Below, one piece after another: positions 20,320 through 31,700 of a DNA stretch of 64,000 nucleotides. The notes below the pieces were generated by a model. The model saw only the letters and a program-made list of their open reading frames with translations. It was not told the origin of the DNA and did no database searches. Where the stretch lies: contig JYIP02000009.1 in assembly GCA_001051155.2 (NCBI GenBank), forward strand, positions 186,001 to 250,000. The letters run 5' to 3'. Origin of the DNA: Chrysoporthe austroafricana (Eukaryota > Ascomycota > Sordariomycetes > Diaporthales > Cryphonectriaceae). The first letter of the stretch is position 1, and every line of letters begins with the position of its first letter. Both the position numbers and the translations under genes were made by a program.

Positions 20320-21468
20320 CTACTTGAGGAGAGACGTTATGCCATCAGCTGCCGCCTCCTTGTCTGCACCCTCAACACATTTGACCACTTCGATCTCTGT
20401 GGTCAGCACTACAGTATTCTTCCTGCGCGTCGCATCAACCTGTGGCGCGGGCCCTCCACGATTCTGCCTCACAGCCAGCTGTGCCCCGGCGCGATCCGAT
20501 CTCCCCTGGCTACTTCTGGTGCGTTCATGTAGCCAAGACCTGCATGGCACAAATACGTCTTCAAACACGCGCTTCAATGCCGTTTCCAGTATCATCTTCT
20601 CCCCGGGACGATGACTCATATAACTCAAGCGAACTGGATGGATCCCATTCACCATCCATATCCTGTGCGACTGCAGCTGTATCAACTTTGCGCCGCCCCT
20701 CTTCATCATAGCTTGGCTTGAACAGAGGGCTCTCGCGAATTCGTGTTGCGCCGGCTTCCACCTGTTGTACTCCGGTTTTTGATACCAATCGCGGCGGCCG
20801 ATGGTGGCACATTGGCATGAGATGACAACATTTGGTCGGAGAGAATCGATGACACGTTCCATCACATTGTACGACTCCTCGACCACGGCCCATCTCTGCG
20901 TGCCGTAGCGGGCAAGGTCATTCTTACTCAACAAGATACAAGTATCTATAATGGGTACATCTTCAAGCTTCAGTCCGATCTTTGCTAGAACTTCGGATAT
21001 CCAGACGAGCGTGGGACACTTGACCATCTCCTCATATTCCAAGTCATGGGCATTGGTGGGGTTCTGCAAGATTATGAACGGCATGTCCCGGTAGCCGCAG
21101 AGCAGCCGCACGAAGTTGTCCCAGGGGGTTTCGGGGATCTCGTGCCTTCGGCGGAATTCTTGGAGTATTGGAAGTTGAAAACAATCGTGGTTTTCGTCAA
21201 TCTTTCTGAGGACTTGCTGGTCATCAAGCCCGGGCTGGAGGATCTTATTGACCACGTATGTGCGGGTGTATGGGCCATCGATGGGGATCGAAACATCGTG
21301 AGAATTGATTGTAAGTTGACCGAGGCCCTCCACTAGACTCTGAAAGTCTTTTATAGAATACGTGTCAGCTGTTCTGGATTTCGGGGCGATGCGGCGGATG
21401 ACGGCAGGTGAACACGTACCACGTATCTCACCATTTCTTAGTTCCACTCCACGCTGACTTCCGCTCAT
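20320..21468 (-). CDS. Conserved hypothetical protein, 382 aa
   Basis: A single uninterrupted frame starts at ATG 21468. It has mixed composition with well-formed hydrophobic strands and no membrane segment or signal peptide. Landmarks are DNFVRLLCGYRDMPFIIL (~120-135), VPIIDTCILLSKNDLARYG (~168-186), SLRPNVVISCQCAT (~210-223) and GIHPVRLSYMSHRPG (~274-288). The C-terminal 80 residues are basic and likely disordered. The order of an 'asparagine/threonine loop', a 'P-x-V-V-I-x' strand and a late 'H-P-x-x-x-x' loop recalls the uracil-DNA glycosylase fold, but the core catalytic motif is not clear. I offer this only as a direction for structure prediction. No function is assigned. Confidence 0.65.
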   Translation of the reverse strand: MSGSQRGVELRNGEIRGTCSPAVIRRIAPKSRTADTYSIKDFQSLVEGLGQLTINSHDVSIPIDGPYTRTYVVNKILQPGLDDQQVLRKIDENHDCFQLPILQEFRRRHEIPETPWDNFVRLLCGYRDMPFIILQNPTNAHDLEYEEMVKCPTLVWISEVLAKIGLKLEDVPIIDTCILLSKNDLARYGTQRWAVVEESYNVMERVIDSLRPNVVISCQCATIGRRDWYQKPEYNRWKPAQHEFARALCSSQAMMKRGGAKLIQLQSHRIWMVNGIHPVRLSYMSHRPGEKMILETALKRVFEDVFVPCRSWLHERTRSSQGRSDRAGAQLAVRQNRGGPAPQVDATRRKNTVVLTTEIEVVKCVEGADKEAAADGITSLLK

Positions 21469-22370
21469 GATGTCTTTTAGATAGTCTCGTGAGTTTTAAT
21501 GACCTATGACTTAAAGCTGAGCAGTCCAGAACTGGATGACGGCAAACTAGGTTTCAGGTAGCACGGGGATGGGCACGATTTTATGTATGGCGAAGCCCAC
21601 GGCAACGATTGGCAGCCCATTTTCTGGCCCCTCCATCGAAACATGTGCGCGTCTTTCAGGTAAGGAAGATGCGCCGTGGCTTGAGGGGTTGAAGCTAAAA
21701 TCGCACCAACATTCATATTTGTACCAATGAGACCCGAGGGTAACACTCCCCCGGTTCTAATATTAGAATGCGGCTGCGAGAGGCCTGCCAACCAACTAGT
21801 GCGTTGTGCATTGCATGCTGGCAAGCCAACAGGGCTTTCGCCCCGCAGATCTATCCGTACTGTGCGTAGCCTTATTTTCAGGGAACATGTGACACAGAAA
21901 ATAGCATTTTCACTGGCTCTCCCCTAGATATGACTGACCTCCTGCGATACTTGTCATGCAATTTTTCGCTGGAGTGTAGCGTTCGAAGAGCAGGGGATGG
22001 TTTTTACACATTTGGGGCGCCATGCAAGAAGCATACGGCTGCGGAGGCCTCAAGCCCGATATGGATAAGCCATTTCTGTCAACTCAATAGTATAGTTCTC
22101 CCCATATAAACGGAAAAGCTTCAGTTCCAGCTCCAGTAATGATCAACAAGCATTCAGCCGCAGCCGCTGGCAACAGCCACACTGAGGTAGCGCATCTCTC
22201 GCGAATGGAGAGCCAGAAGCTAAAAAGCCCAATGCTAATAGCAAGTCGAATATTGCACGAGAGCCTTCTAGGATCCCTATCATCAGACAGCAGACTTCTT
22301 CCTTCCGCCGCTCGCCGGTTCTCAAGTTTTCACCGAATCCGTGCTGCAAAACCTGCCAGTGCTGACCTGA
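21469..22370. other. Intergenic, no gene recognised
   Basis: About 900 bases between the hypothetical gene and the squalene-epoxidase-like pseudogene. Frames here lack motifs. Confidence 0.5.
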
Positions 22371-23589
22371 TTAGTTAGTTGAGAGTGATTCGGTGAGAGA
22401 TGCAGGAAGGGTACGACAGGAAGCGTCGGCGAGCAAACCCTCGGCGTTGACTATCAGATGCATGGCTTGAGCAAGGATATTGAGTGGAAGGCTATGCTTC
22501 CTTCGTCGGCGCCTAGACTCTTTCAAACAAGCCTCCACAGCGCTTATCTCGCTAAATGAAGGGATAGCATCCGGCTGGAGAAGCCGACTCAACAGCAACA
22601 CATCTTTCGCCGCCATGGTCATACCGGATCTCGATATGGGGTGTCGCATATTCCATGCGTCGCCGAGCATCATCACTCCTCCCACGGCCTTCACACCAAC
22701 GGCCGGAAGCCAACGATTCTCCATTGAACGCAATCTTTCCTCTTCCAGAACCTCCTCTGCGGCTATCTGTAGGCCCCGGGGCAGGGCGGGGACCATCTCT
22801 GCGCGTAAGAACTGCTTGGTGTTATCGTCGTCTTGGAGGTATTCTGACTTATCGCAGGGTAGATCAAGCAAGACGCGGGTCTCTCTGTGCCCAGTTTAGT
22901 AGATGCCAGCCGTGACTACATCCTTGATGACACCGACGCTGTACCGGTGTAGGTCACACGCCTCGGCATTGTGAAGCTCTAGGCCCCAGAACCGCGAGAT
23001 GGCCACAGGCGTGCGGTCGGTAAGTTGAGACCGCAGGTTAGACCCGATGCCGTCCGCGACGATGGTGAGAGGCGTTTATTGGCACGAACCTCTACCTTTT
23101 GACTGTGCTCGTACCCCAACGACCCTCCTCCCGTCGTCCGACCAGAGGATCTGCGTAACGGTCGACCCGACGACTGACATTTTGCTCCCGTGCAGCAGCC
23201 TACCTTAGCTTCGTGACAAACCGACTGTGGTGGAATCTACATCCTTCTCTGCGCTCGCCTCCTGTTCCTCCAGGCAGGGAAGAACTTCTTGGGTACGGCA
23301 ACATGAGCTCCTCTCCGTAGCGGCGTGGTCAGTAGCCCACAAGAGGCACGGTGTCGATGCTATCAAAGCACGTGCCCAGGCCAAGCGCCTCAAGTGCCGC
23401 GACGCCACCTGCCTGCATCTGCTCGCCCGCTATGCGGACCGGGCTGCGCAGGCTACGCTCAAGCAGCACGTGGCGACCCTGACGTGCTAGTATCACCGCC
23501 GTGATGCTGCCAGTGACACCAGCCCCGACGATAATAGCATCCCGGTCGGCTTTGTCGTTGTCAGCCTCAGTAGCGTCGAGGAAACCCAT
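22371..23589 (-). pseudogene. Squalene monooxygenase (ERG1)-like pseudogene
   Basis: The minus strand keeps nearly the whole family layout. It has an FAD-binding start DAIIVGAGVTGSITAVILAR, the GEQMQAGGVAALEALGLG stretch (family: GELLQPGG), RFHHSRFVTKLR (family: SFHHGRFV), TIVADGIGSNLR, then LGDAWNMRHPISRSGMTMA (family: LGDALNMRHPLTGGGMTVA) and the C-terminal helix LPLNILAQAMHLI. It is broken by an in-frame TGA at 23329-23331, a TAG at 23200-23202, a one-base shift shortly after, a TAA just before TPLTIVADG and a TAG before the TGHRETRVLLDLP stretch. Intact enzymes epoxidise squalene in sterol synthesis at the ER. This copy cannot make a full protein. The functional gene is presumably elsewhere in the genome. 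Confidence 0.82.
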
Positions 23590-24118
23590 CGTGCCTCTGA
23601 CCTATAGACCATTCGCGAGCGAGAATTCAGAAGGACACAAGACTCGATACGTGATACAATTGGGCGCCGTGAAAGACGGCAGAGGGGAAAGGGAATGAAG
23701 CTCCCGCTCCGGGGCTTATTAATAACAGAAATACGTACACAGTTACACCTGCACATGCACATGGCTCCTTCGGAGCGCACACTAACGAGTAGACCCATTG
23801 AGAATGACGATCACCCCCGCCTCATGCTATGTAATACGACGCTGTCTATTTCAGATGTCTCCAGCTTGGATAAAATTCAACCGGTTATTTCAGCAGGAGG
23901 TGGTCAGATGGGGGCCGTCAATTATCAGCCTCTCTTTTCGCGGAAGTGAGCGGGAAATCAAAAAGGGTTTAAGCCTATCTCTGTTTGCAAGACGCCCATT
24001 GAAAATTCCTCGGTCACAGGTACGATATTGTTTATCATTACATCCTAGTCATCTGCCTAGTCTATGATTTAGTTTCGCATTCGCATTTAAACCATTCGCC
24101 CGTCGATGAATAATAATT
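23590..24118. other. Intergenic, promoter of the membrane-protein gene
   Basis: The pseudogene upstream side and the promoter of the next gene face each other here. No gene is seen. Confidence 0.45.
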
Positions 24119-25564
24119 ATGCTCATTCCAAATTCCACCAATTACACCATTTCAACTTTGACTGGGACAACTATACAAGTATCCCAAACTCCCAACACCT
24201 TCCCTGATCAGAGACAAGGCTGGACCTGGTCTCCTAACCAGCGAGGATCGATTGATATTATCTGGACATGTTTGCTGGTTCTCGTCATCGCCGTGTGGAC
24301 CGTTCTACATCCCAACGTCCCCGCTCAATCAGATGGCTTTAGGAGGGTTGCTCGATCTAAGGCCATCTGGGCCTTTCTGGGAATCACATCGCCTGAGGTG
24401 CTGACACTGTATGCGGCAACGCAATGGGCCAGCGCCAGAGTTTCGGTGGCGGAAATGAAGCAGTTGAAAGAGGATTGGTCCATGGTCCAGTAAGCACTGA
24501 CCCCCTTTGTTCGATCCGTGAAGGCACTTTCCATCTTCACATCACTTGAAAAAACCACATGCGCCATGTCTCTTAGCTGAAGTTTTTGCAGCGCCTTCTA
24601 TGCAAATGCAGGCGGTTTCCTCCTCGACGCACCCGACTACCCGTCCTTTCCGATTAATTCCAAATCGGTCCACTATCTCTGCTCAAACGGCTTCATCTGT
24701 TGCCCTAATTTATCGCGACATGACATCTGGGACCGGAGTAAGTCCGACACATTCGCAAAGGTCTGCTCGCTCGTACAGGCCGGGTGGTTGCTCGTAGGCA
24801 CGATAGCACGCGTCGTGCAGGGGCTCGCGGTGACGTCGCTCGAGCTCTTCACGGTTGCGTTCGTCGTTCCAACCATAGCGACGGGATTGTTCTGGGCCTC
24901 GAAGCCACAAAATGTCGAGCAACCAACCGTCATCCAAACCGAAACGCCGATCGCCGAGATCCTTCGCGACGCAGGCACGAAGTCGGCTTCATACAACGAC
25001 GTGACGACGCTGCCGTGGAGGGACACGCCCATGGACTTTGTGGAGAAGCCGCCCCTCGAGGGCTGGGAACGCAAGCGGCGGTGGCAGCATTTTGGCAGCA
25101 TGAGCCGACGGCCGATCGAGCGCATTCCAGACGACTTAATCGCATGCTCACCGTCCGTAGGGACGTCAATGGTCGTCTGGGCGGTGTCGATGATCCATGT
25201 CGCGGTGCATGTTGCTGCATGGAACATGTCGCTGCCCTCGTACACGGAAACCATCATATGGCGTTCGTGCAGCCTGGTCTTGTTGGCTTTCATAGTTACG
25301 GGCGGGATGATCCCGGCCATCTCAACGAGGCCATGGTTCAAGTGGCAGATCTCACTGTTGTACATTTGGAGGCGTCACAGCAACGTAGACAATCCAACGT
25401 GGGCGCAGCAACACCTACTGGATACCATCACAGACGTTGCATGTACGGTGGTCATGGTCGTCCGAATCCTCATTCTAGTGGAAATTTGCATCTCCTTCAG
25501 GTCTCTCCCTGAGAGTGCTTATTGCACAGTCAACTGGCTGGCATTCGTGCCACACATCACATAG
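24119..25564 (+). CDS. Polytopic membrane protein, fungal hypothetical
   Basis: Exons are 24119-24489 and 24592-25564, giving about 447 aa. The junction restores QHAFYANAGGFLLDAPDYP in frame. Hydrophobic segments include IIWTCLLVLVIAVWTVL (~50-66), the long stretch WLLVGTIARVVQGL... to ATGLFWAS (~200-240, two helices), VVWAVSMIHVAVHVAAW (~325-341), LVLLAFIVTGGMIPA (~358-372) and TVVMVVRILILVEICISF (~415-432). The sequence WDGRSKSD..FAK..SLVQAGW and the extracellular-type N terminus with several N-x-T/S sites fit a large family of fungus-specific integral membrane proteins often found in accessory regions. The biochemical role is unknown to me. The start is the first ATG in the frame, after a stop-rich AT leader. 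Confidence 0.75.
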
Positions 25565-26920
25565 CACAGTTAGTTAATAAACGTTAGTGTCAAAATGAGT
25601 AATTTTTGGGGTCACATCGAGGTCGACCAAGTATGAGCGTGGAAACTTTGTTCGGCAGAAACAGCTCCAGGTTGACCAAATAGTACAAGTCTCCTCCAGA
25701 AGCCCCGGGAAATTCCCAAGGTAATTAACTCCGCTTCTCCGGTGTGAAAGGCTTCTTAGATGAATGACTGAGCTGGCACATGCCTACAATTGGTGCATCT
25801 TTGAGTTCCATGGGAACCCATGCCATCCGTTATTGATCGCTGGTAGGGTCCGCCGCCTGCTTCTATTGATGTCGGTGATTGTCGTCGCAGCGTGGATTCG
25901 GCTGATATAGTTGCAGCCAAGGCTAACCAGCGCCCTTCGTAGCAATGTCTCCCTAACCCACCAGCCGATCTCAATGATATACCATCATACTATTACGATA
26001 CGTCGTGGCCAGATGACCTCAGTCCTTGGATGGTATGGCCAAGGTATCTTAAACTTTACCGGCAGTAGGACCATCCACATTACTTTTGTCTGACTTATAA
26101 GATTGATGCTCAAATTGAGCGATTGCCATATCTTCCTTATCTTTATACGTTGTCGAGATAGGGTGCTGTCTCATGTAGAGCTCACGGGCCGATCGACCTT
26201 TTCCTATTTTCCTTCGAGATAGTAGGTAGCATATCTCGATTTTTCTTTATATATGATTGTACTCTTCTGTTGTCTCAGTACAGCGCAACTTGGGGCCTAG
26301 GACGACTCGTGAGTTGAAGGCTAAGCTGTTGAGATGAAGTTCTGGTAATTTAAACCACGCCAGAATGAGTGCCAAACGTCTCTGTTCGCCCGAGGCCACT
26401 TAATACTGGCATACCTACAACGCAACATCCCAGATTTGTTCCTTGAAATGATTGTATGTAAGGTGACATCAAGCTCGTGATCTCCAGGGTTCCATGGGTC
26501 TACCTACTAGGCTCACTATCTGGGGTAAAAAGCTTGGCCGGAGAGCCTCAAATCTTGGCTTGGAACCAGACTAGTGGGCAGCTTATCCTGTGGAGGTGTC
26601 TCGTCTGCTTCCCTAGTGGTGAGAGATAAGCCACATTGCTTTTAAGACATGCACCTCGCCAACTATCCATTGCTCGTACTTCTTCAGTCATTGGGGAACA
26701 CCTTACAGCCGAGAAGTCTCGCTTAAACTATGTCGTGATCAGTATGACGGCACTTCCGCACCACCATACAGTTCTTTGTGTTGCGTCGCATCGGGCGATG
26801 AGCATGAATTCCTCTTCCAGTCAGGAGCCAGATGCTGGGCCAAGGTCACGATTTATGCACTTCTCAATGCCAGGGCTGAGTACACCATGATGTCATATAC
26901 TCTACTAAGCTATCTTCAAG
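25565..26920. other. Intergenic, no gene recognised
   Basis: About 1.35 kb of AT-leaning sequence. Frames are short and unstructured. Confidence 0.5.
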
Positions 26921-26927
26921 TATAAAA
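26921..26927 (+). promoter_or_regulatory. TATA box (TATAAAA) of the small acidic protein gene
   Basis: TATAAAA lies 124 bases before the predicted ATG at 27045 and is followed by a C/T-rich leader, the usual layout of a strongly expressed fungal gene. Confidence 0.55.
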
Positions 26928-27044
26928 GTTTTGCGCGGTCCCCCCTTTCCCAACGACCGTGTTGTCTCCTTCAGTTCCAGCTTCATCTCCATCACGAACA
27001 TAATTCACATCCTCTGCCTTTTTCACGAAGTTGATCCGTCTAAA

Positions 27045-27469
27045 ATGGGTCTCGAGGACGAGTTTAAGAAGGTCGAGGGCGCCGTTGACGGCCAAGAGTG
27101 AACCCTTTTCCCTCCTACTTATCAGTGTTTACCATCGTAGTAGTCGACGAACTACCTACGCTTTCCCCCTTGGGCGCGGGTGCTTTTCGAACCTTTGTAG
27201 AGGGTTGCTAACACCTACTCTCAGCTCTGCTCAGCAGCAGGTCTCCAACCAGTCCGACTCTAAGTGGGACACCGTGGCCGACTCTGGTAAGACGTCCCTT
27301 TGCTTGGGTGGGCCTTTGCAGCAGCCTTATTTTATACTATATTAGGAGGAAGTGCCTTAGCTGACCATGCTAAACAGCTGTCGACGAATTCGCCTCTAAG
27401 GAGGGCTTGCCCGCCGCAGCAGATCCCGAGCTCAACAATGTCGTCAACGATGAGATTAACAAGCTTTGA
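27045..27469 (+). CDS. Small acidic hydrophilic protein, 68 aa
   Basis: Exons are 27045-27097, 27225-27286 and 27378-27469. The two introns have GTGAAC and GTAAGA donors and CTAAC-like branch sites before the acceptors. The joined frame is 69 codons. It begins MGLEDEFKKVEGAVDGQ and ends VVNDEINKL, with no hydrophobic segment, no cysteine and many Asp, Glu, Ser and Gln. A TATA box and pyrimidine-rich leader precede it. Similar tiny hydrophilic fungal proteins are stress- or conidiation-induced; that is only a resemblance of type, not homology I can demonstrate. Three coding exons for 68 residues argue that it is a real gene and not a chance frame. Confidence 0.7.
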
Positions 27470-28618
27470 ATTTCGTCGCATGAGACAGTAACAGGACGGT
27501 GGCTTACACTGTGGTACACGCACAAGTGACTAGCTTAATTGAACACTTTGATGAGTCTCGATCACATACCTGCGTTCTAAACAGTAGTTCCGTGATCAGT
27601 GTTATGTGTTGTGGATTATGACCGTACAGCCTGTGATCCAAACCTAAAGTCTAATTAATAGTGACATTTCAAAAAATTGCATCATTGAATATTATCATTG
27701 TCAAAAATGGCAACCTACCATCTCATCAGCTCGATCGCTAAAAAATATTGCCCCAAAGACGGTGAACGTTTGGACCATGCAAATACACGAGATTGTCTCA
27801 CCTTAATCGTTTTAGCTGGAAATACGGCAATAAGCTCGCATTCGCTGTCTTCGATATCTCTCACCGACGTTTGAGGAGGTCCGGGTCTGCAAGGAGTTAT
27901 CGGCATTTGCCAAACGTCACGGCTGTTGACCGACAGGCAAATCAATCTATGGAACAAAAATCCTACCGCAGTGGGTGAAACGTAGGCGGAACTTTGAAAG
28001 CGTTGGGCTGCAAACTCGGCGATGATGTGCTGTCAGGCTTGTCGATGAGATAGATCGCTGAGAAAAATGCGTATGCCAAGAATAACGTTGAGTCGTGATA
28101 CACGCATCGGTCTCAGTGACCCAGAGTAACAATTTGGCAAGCTACGCTGCCTTATGGTGTTTAGCATTCCTCGTTAGTCGGCTGGGGATGAAATTCACCT
28201 GCTTATACGATGATTCAACCACACGTTTTCGCCCCAGTCCCTTCTACCAATCTAGATTGATTCATTAGCGTCAGAGCCTCACAAGTCTCCAGTAACACAA
28301 TGTGTAGAATCAGTCCACTAAGGATATAATGGGATATATGAATCACTTCTCTCGGGACCACTCTTATATTATGTTGGCCTTCTCCGAAGCTGCTCTCGGT
28401 TTTCTTCTCCGCCAGTGCATCGAAGCGAACATCCCACACACGCTATCTTCACGAAGACAACCCCACTGAAACAAAGACAGCCATAATCCAGACCGGCCAA
28501 CACATCACACCCCACCGATCAGCAAGACAGTCAAGGCAGAACAAAGACAGCCAAACCAGAAGCAGAATCTGCAGAAATATCACACTCACAAACCACCAAA
28601 ACCATCAACACCAGCAAA
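27470..28618. other. Intergenic; A/C-rich leader at the right end
   Basis: No gene is seen up to about 28440. From 28445 to 28618 the + strand is strikingly rich in A and C with almost no T, as in 5' untranslated leaders, and leads directly into the small frame at 28619. Confidence 0.5.
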
Positions 28619-28708
28619 ATGCCTGGAAAGTGTCCAAAGCACGGTTCTTACTCTGGCAACAGCTGCACATTCTGCTGGAAGGCCCGGATGCCCTGGAACC
28701 GCAAATGA
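28619..28708 (+). CDS. 29-aa Cys-rich micropeptide with a CxxH...CxxC motif
   Basis: The frame runs from ATG 28619 to TGA 28706-28708. It contains CPKHGSYSGNSCTFC, that is C-x2-H-x7-C-x2-C, which could bind a single zinc ion, followed by a basic aromatic tail (WKARMPWNRK). The context CAAAATGCC is a near-ideal fungal start site, and a 170-base A/C-rich leader precedes it. It is too short for routine annotation. No signal peptide is present. It may be a free-standing mini zinc-binding peptide, or the first exon of a longer gene, although the TGA falls before the next good donor site. Confidence 0.4.
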   Translation: MPGKCPKHGSYSGNSCTFCWKARMPWNRK

Positions 28709-31700
28709 GGGTAGGTCCAATCCGAATAGATGCTTGCGTTTCGTGATCCAGCACCTAACAATCGAGCCTCAAAGAACTTATCAGTCTGCCATGCAATCTA
28801 GCATCGGTGGGTATACAAGGCAGGACTTGAAGGCACCCTAATTTTGGAAGAGCATGGAGTGCCTTAGGGTATTTAAGTATGCATAGTATTTGACAATCGG
28901 AAGTCATTGTGATTGCCACTCCGAATACTGTGAATCTTGTAATGATGATGATATTGATCAATAGTATTATTATGATGAAACTCGTATTTTCCAGATAGTG
29001 AGTCCTGAATAGTGACCTAGACCCACAATTGCTGTTTCCATATTAATGGTCTGTCCGTATAGTCGTTTGGAACCAATCCTCCTCCTTTTTTCCCTTTTCT
29101 TCTCTCCTCCACCCCCCTTCTTCTTTCTCTATCCCTCTCACGCACACGCATACCTTCCCACACGGTCTACAAAGACTTCAGAGTTGTCTATGGGCGACCA
29201 GCATGCTTCAATCTTCCATAGCCTTTCTGTATGTTCATATCTCATTTCTATTCGCGTATCTATGCTCAAGTATTCAAGTACGTAACCCAAAAGGCTCTCA
29301 CCGCCCTCACCAGTCCAGCATTTACCCAGATTCCCGCAAAGTTCCTCCCCCCTCAGCAGCAGAACACTTTTCCACCACATCCCTCTCACGGGCCTGTCGT
29401 ACCACCGTCCTAGGCTCCCGTCCGCCTTCTTCCTGTGTCCCATCATCGTGCTCTTCGCTATGGGCAGCTCAATCACTGATTCATACAAGGCCGCTCGGCA
29501 GGCGGGCCTGCTGTCTAGCTCGGGCGTTGTTGTTGCTGTCTGAGCGCGAGGGAGCTCTGGTCGGGAGCGGGGTGACCTCGGTAGAGAAGGTGGAGGGCTT
29601 GGTTTGGGATCACGGATGCCCTTCGAAGAGGGGCATGCCGACTCGCGACTCGTACCTGTAAACCACACGTCGGGGGATGTACTGGAAGAGATAGCGCGAG
29701 ACGAAGAATGCATTGACTACGCAAAATCGCCGTACAGGCCTACAACACGGGTTGGTACGCCAGGCCAAGGTTCCGCGCGACATGACATGCTAGTATCAGT
29801 TGCGAGAAGGGCTCAGGTATTAGGAGAGGCTTTCGCAGAGAACGCATCCATAGCCGGGTGCGGCGGAAGGGGGAGGAACATCAGGGTTAGATAGTAGATC
29901 AATGGCGGACATATCACGGCCTCGATCGAAGGTGGTGCTGTTCCTAGGATAGGTGTAGTCCCGGCATGGGCGTTACGTTCATGAAGCTCGATAGCATGTC
30001 CTATGGCTGCGAGAGCAAGACAGATGAACTCTGCCGTCGGGTAGAGGGAGCCTCTGCACGACATCGTGAAGGGTTGCGACGCGTGCGCCAGGAGGTCTCT
30101 GACAGACCATCCACGCAGACACGACCATTCCTGGTGATGTCAGAGAACTGTTTACTAGTTACCAGATCAACGCTTGACTAGTAGAGGCCGCGTGGGCCGC
30201 TACTCCACAAGCGTCGTCGACGGCCCCGGCCGCTGTAACCCGCCCGCTACGGGAGGACGGGTGGACGGCTCCCAGTCACGCCAGTCAAACCCATTGACCG
30301 CCCGCGTTTCCGCTCTCTAGCTTATCTTGCTTGTACCTGATCGTTTCCAGGGCGAGACGACATGCATGGGAAATATCTGCCCACGTAGTTGAAAATGTTG
30401 GGCTGAATGGCCGCGGCGGGGTCCTGCGGCCCCCGTCCGGGAAAACTTTTCCTGGGCGGACTAGCTGGGTTCGGCGGACTCATGCGAGCACTGTAGCTCG
30501 GCCATGTCCTCATTTCCCTTCTCCGGAGTTTCGTCATTTGCGATGGGCCCGCAAACCTTGGTATCGGAGCCCCCGACAGCGCCAGCGGAATGACTCTGAG
30601 GCCATGACGTCCTCGGAGGCATGTGCGTCCTGATCGAGATCTCATTCTGAAGTATGCCTTCGTGGCCAGAGAAGTGGGAGGAGCCGGGGGTCTTAGACCT
30701 ACAAGTTAAAGTCATTTACAGGGGTGTATGAGCCAGGCACCGTATGCGGCTCGAGCATGGTGGTATATATATCATACTATAGTATTTGTTTTTATCGAGC
30801 CAGGGAAATATGACTCGTTACGCTGTGCGGAACGCCTAAATATTCCTCCAGATTGATGGGCTATGGTCTGCGCATGTTTCACGGATAAGCGTCTTGGCCG
30901 GCTCAAGATCACCGATGTGGACAAGGAGATCCACTAGATAGATACTGTTTCTTCTCCAGCAATATAGCAGACCTTTATTATCGCAGTCTCCATACTAGAT
31001 GCAGGCAACAAGGTCCATATACTTTTCAAGCATAGTCTTGCAGGACCCAGCTGGTCCATCGCGCCGGAGTTCTCTGACCGAGCTGGGCTGCGGAACCAAC
31101 GAAGAGAAGAAGACTCTCCAAGCCATAATATTCTCAGGAAAATACCGCACTGAGGGATATCGCGCCTTCTCACCCGCGCGCTCTTTCTGGCGGCCACGTT
31201 CGCTTCTCGGCGTATCGGCCAAGGATTCGGTAACGATATGGGGAAAGTATGCTGGGGCGGTCAGGGTCAGCCTGCAGGCCGCGGCCGTCGCATCCGGCCT
31301 CGCGTCTCCTCGCCCGGCAGCCCGGCAGCAGAAACACCTGCGTCATCGCGGTCGGCGGCGGCGGCAGTGATTGGTGCTTGCGCTCCGTCCTGGCGTTTGT
31401 GGGCGACGGACGTGAGACGAACTCGGCGGCGGCGGCGAGCTGCGACATCCGGAGGAACGTTAGCCAGATGGTCTGCAGGACCGCCCACCTGCCTGGCGCT
31501 TCGATGCGCGGCGCTGCGCTACGCTACCCTGCGAGGGGGGAACTCTGTCGCAGGCCCGTGAAAGAGAGAGAGACACGCTGGCTCTGGCGACGCAGCAGTT
31601 CCAGGTCTTCGGCCGGATCACGATGGGCCGGTCCAGACGATACTCTGTTTTGTGAGGAGCGGGCGGTGAGGACCAAGCGGCCGGTGGGCAGCCGTAGCAG

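Noticed and set aside
29138..30064. Two open frames on the minus strand (191 and 83 aa) that might form one gene
   Set aside because: No motif, no splice pair joining them in frame, and a comparable frame exists on the opposite strand. Compositional openness is the simpler reading.
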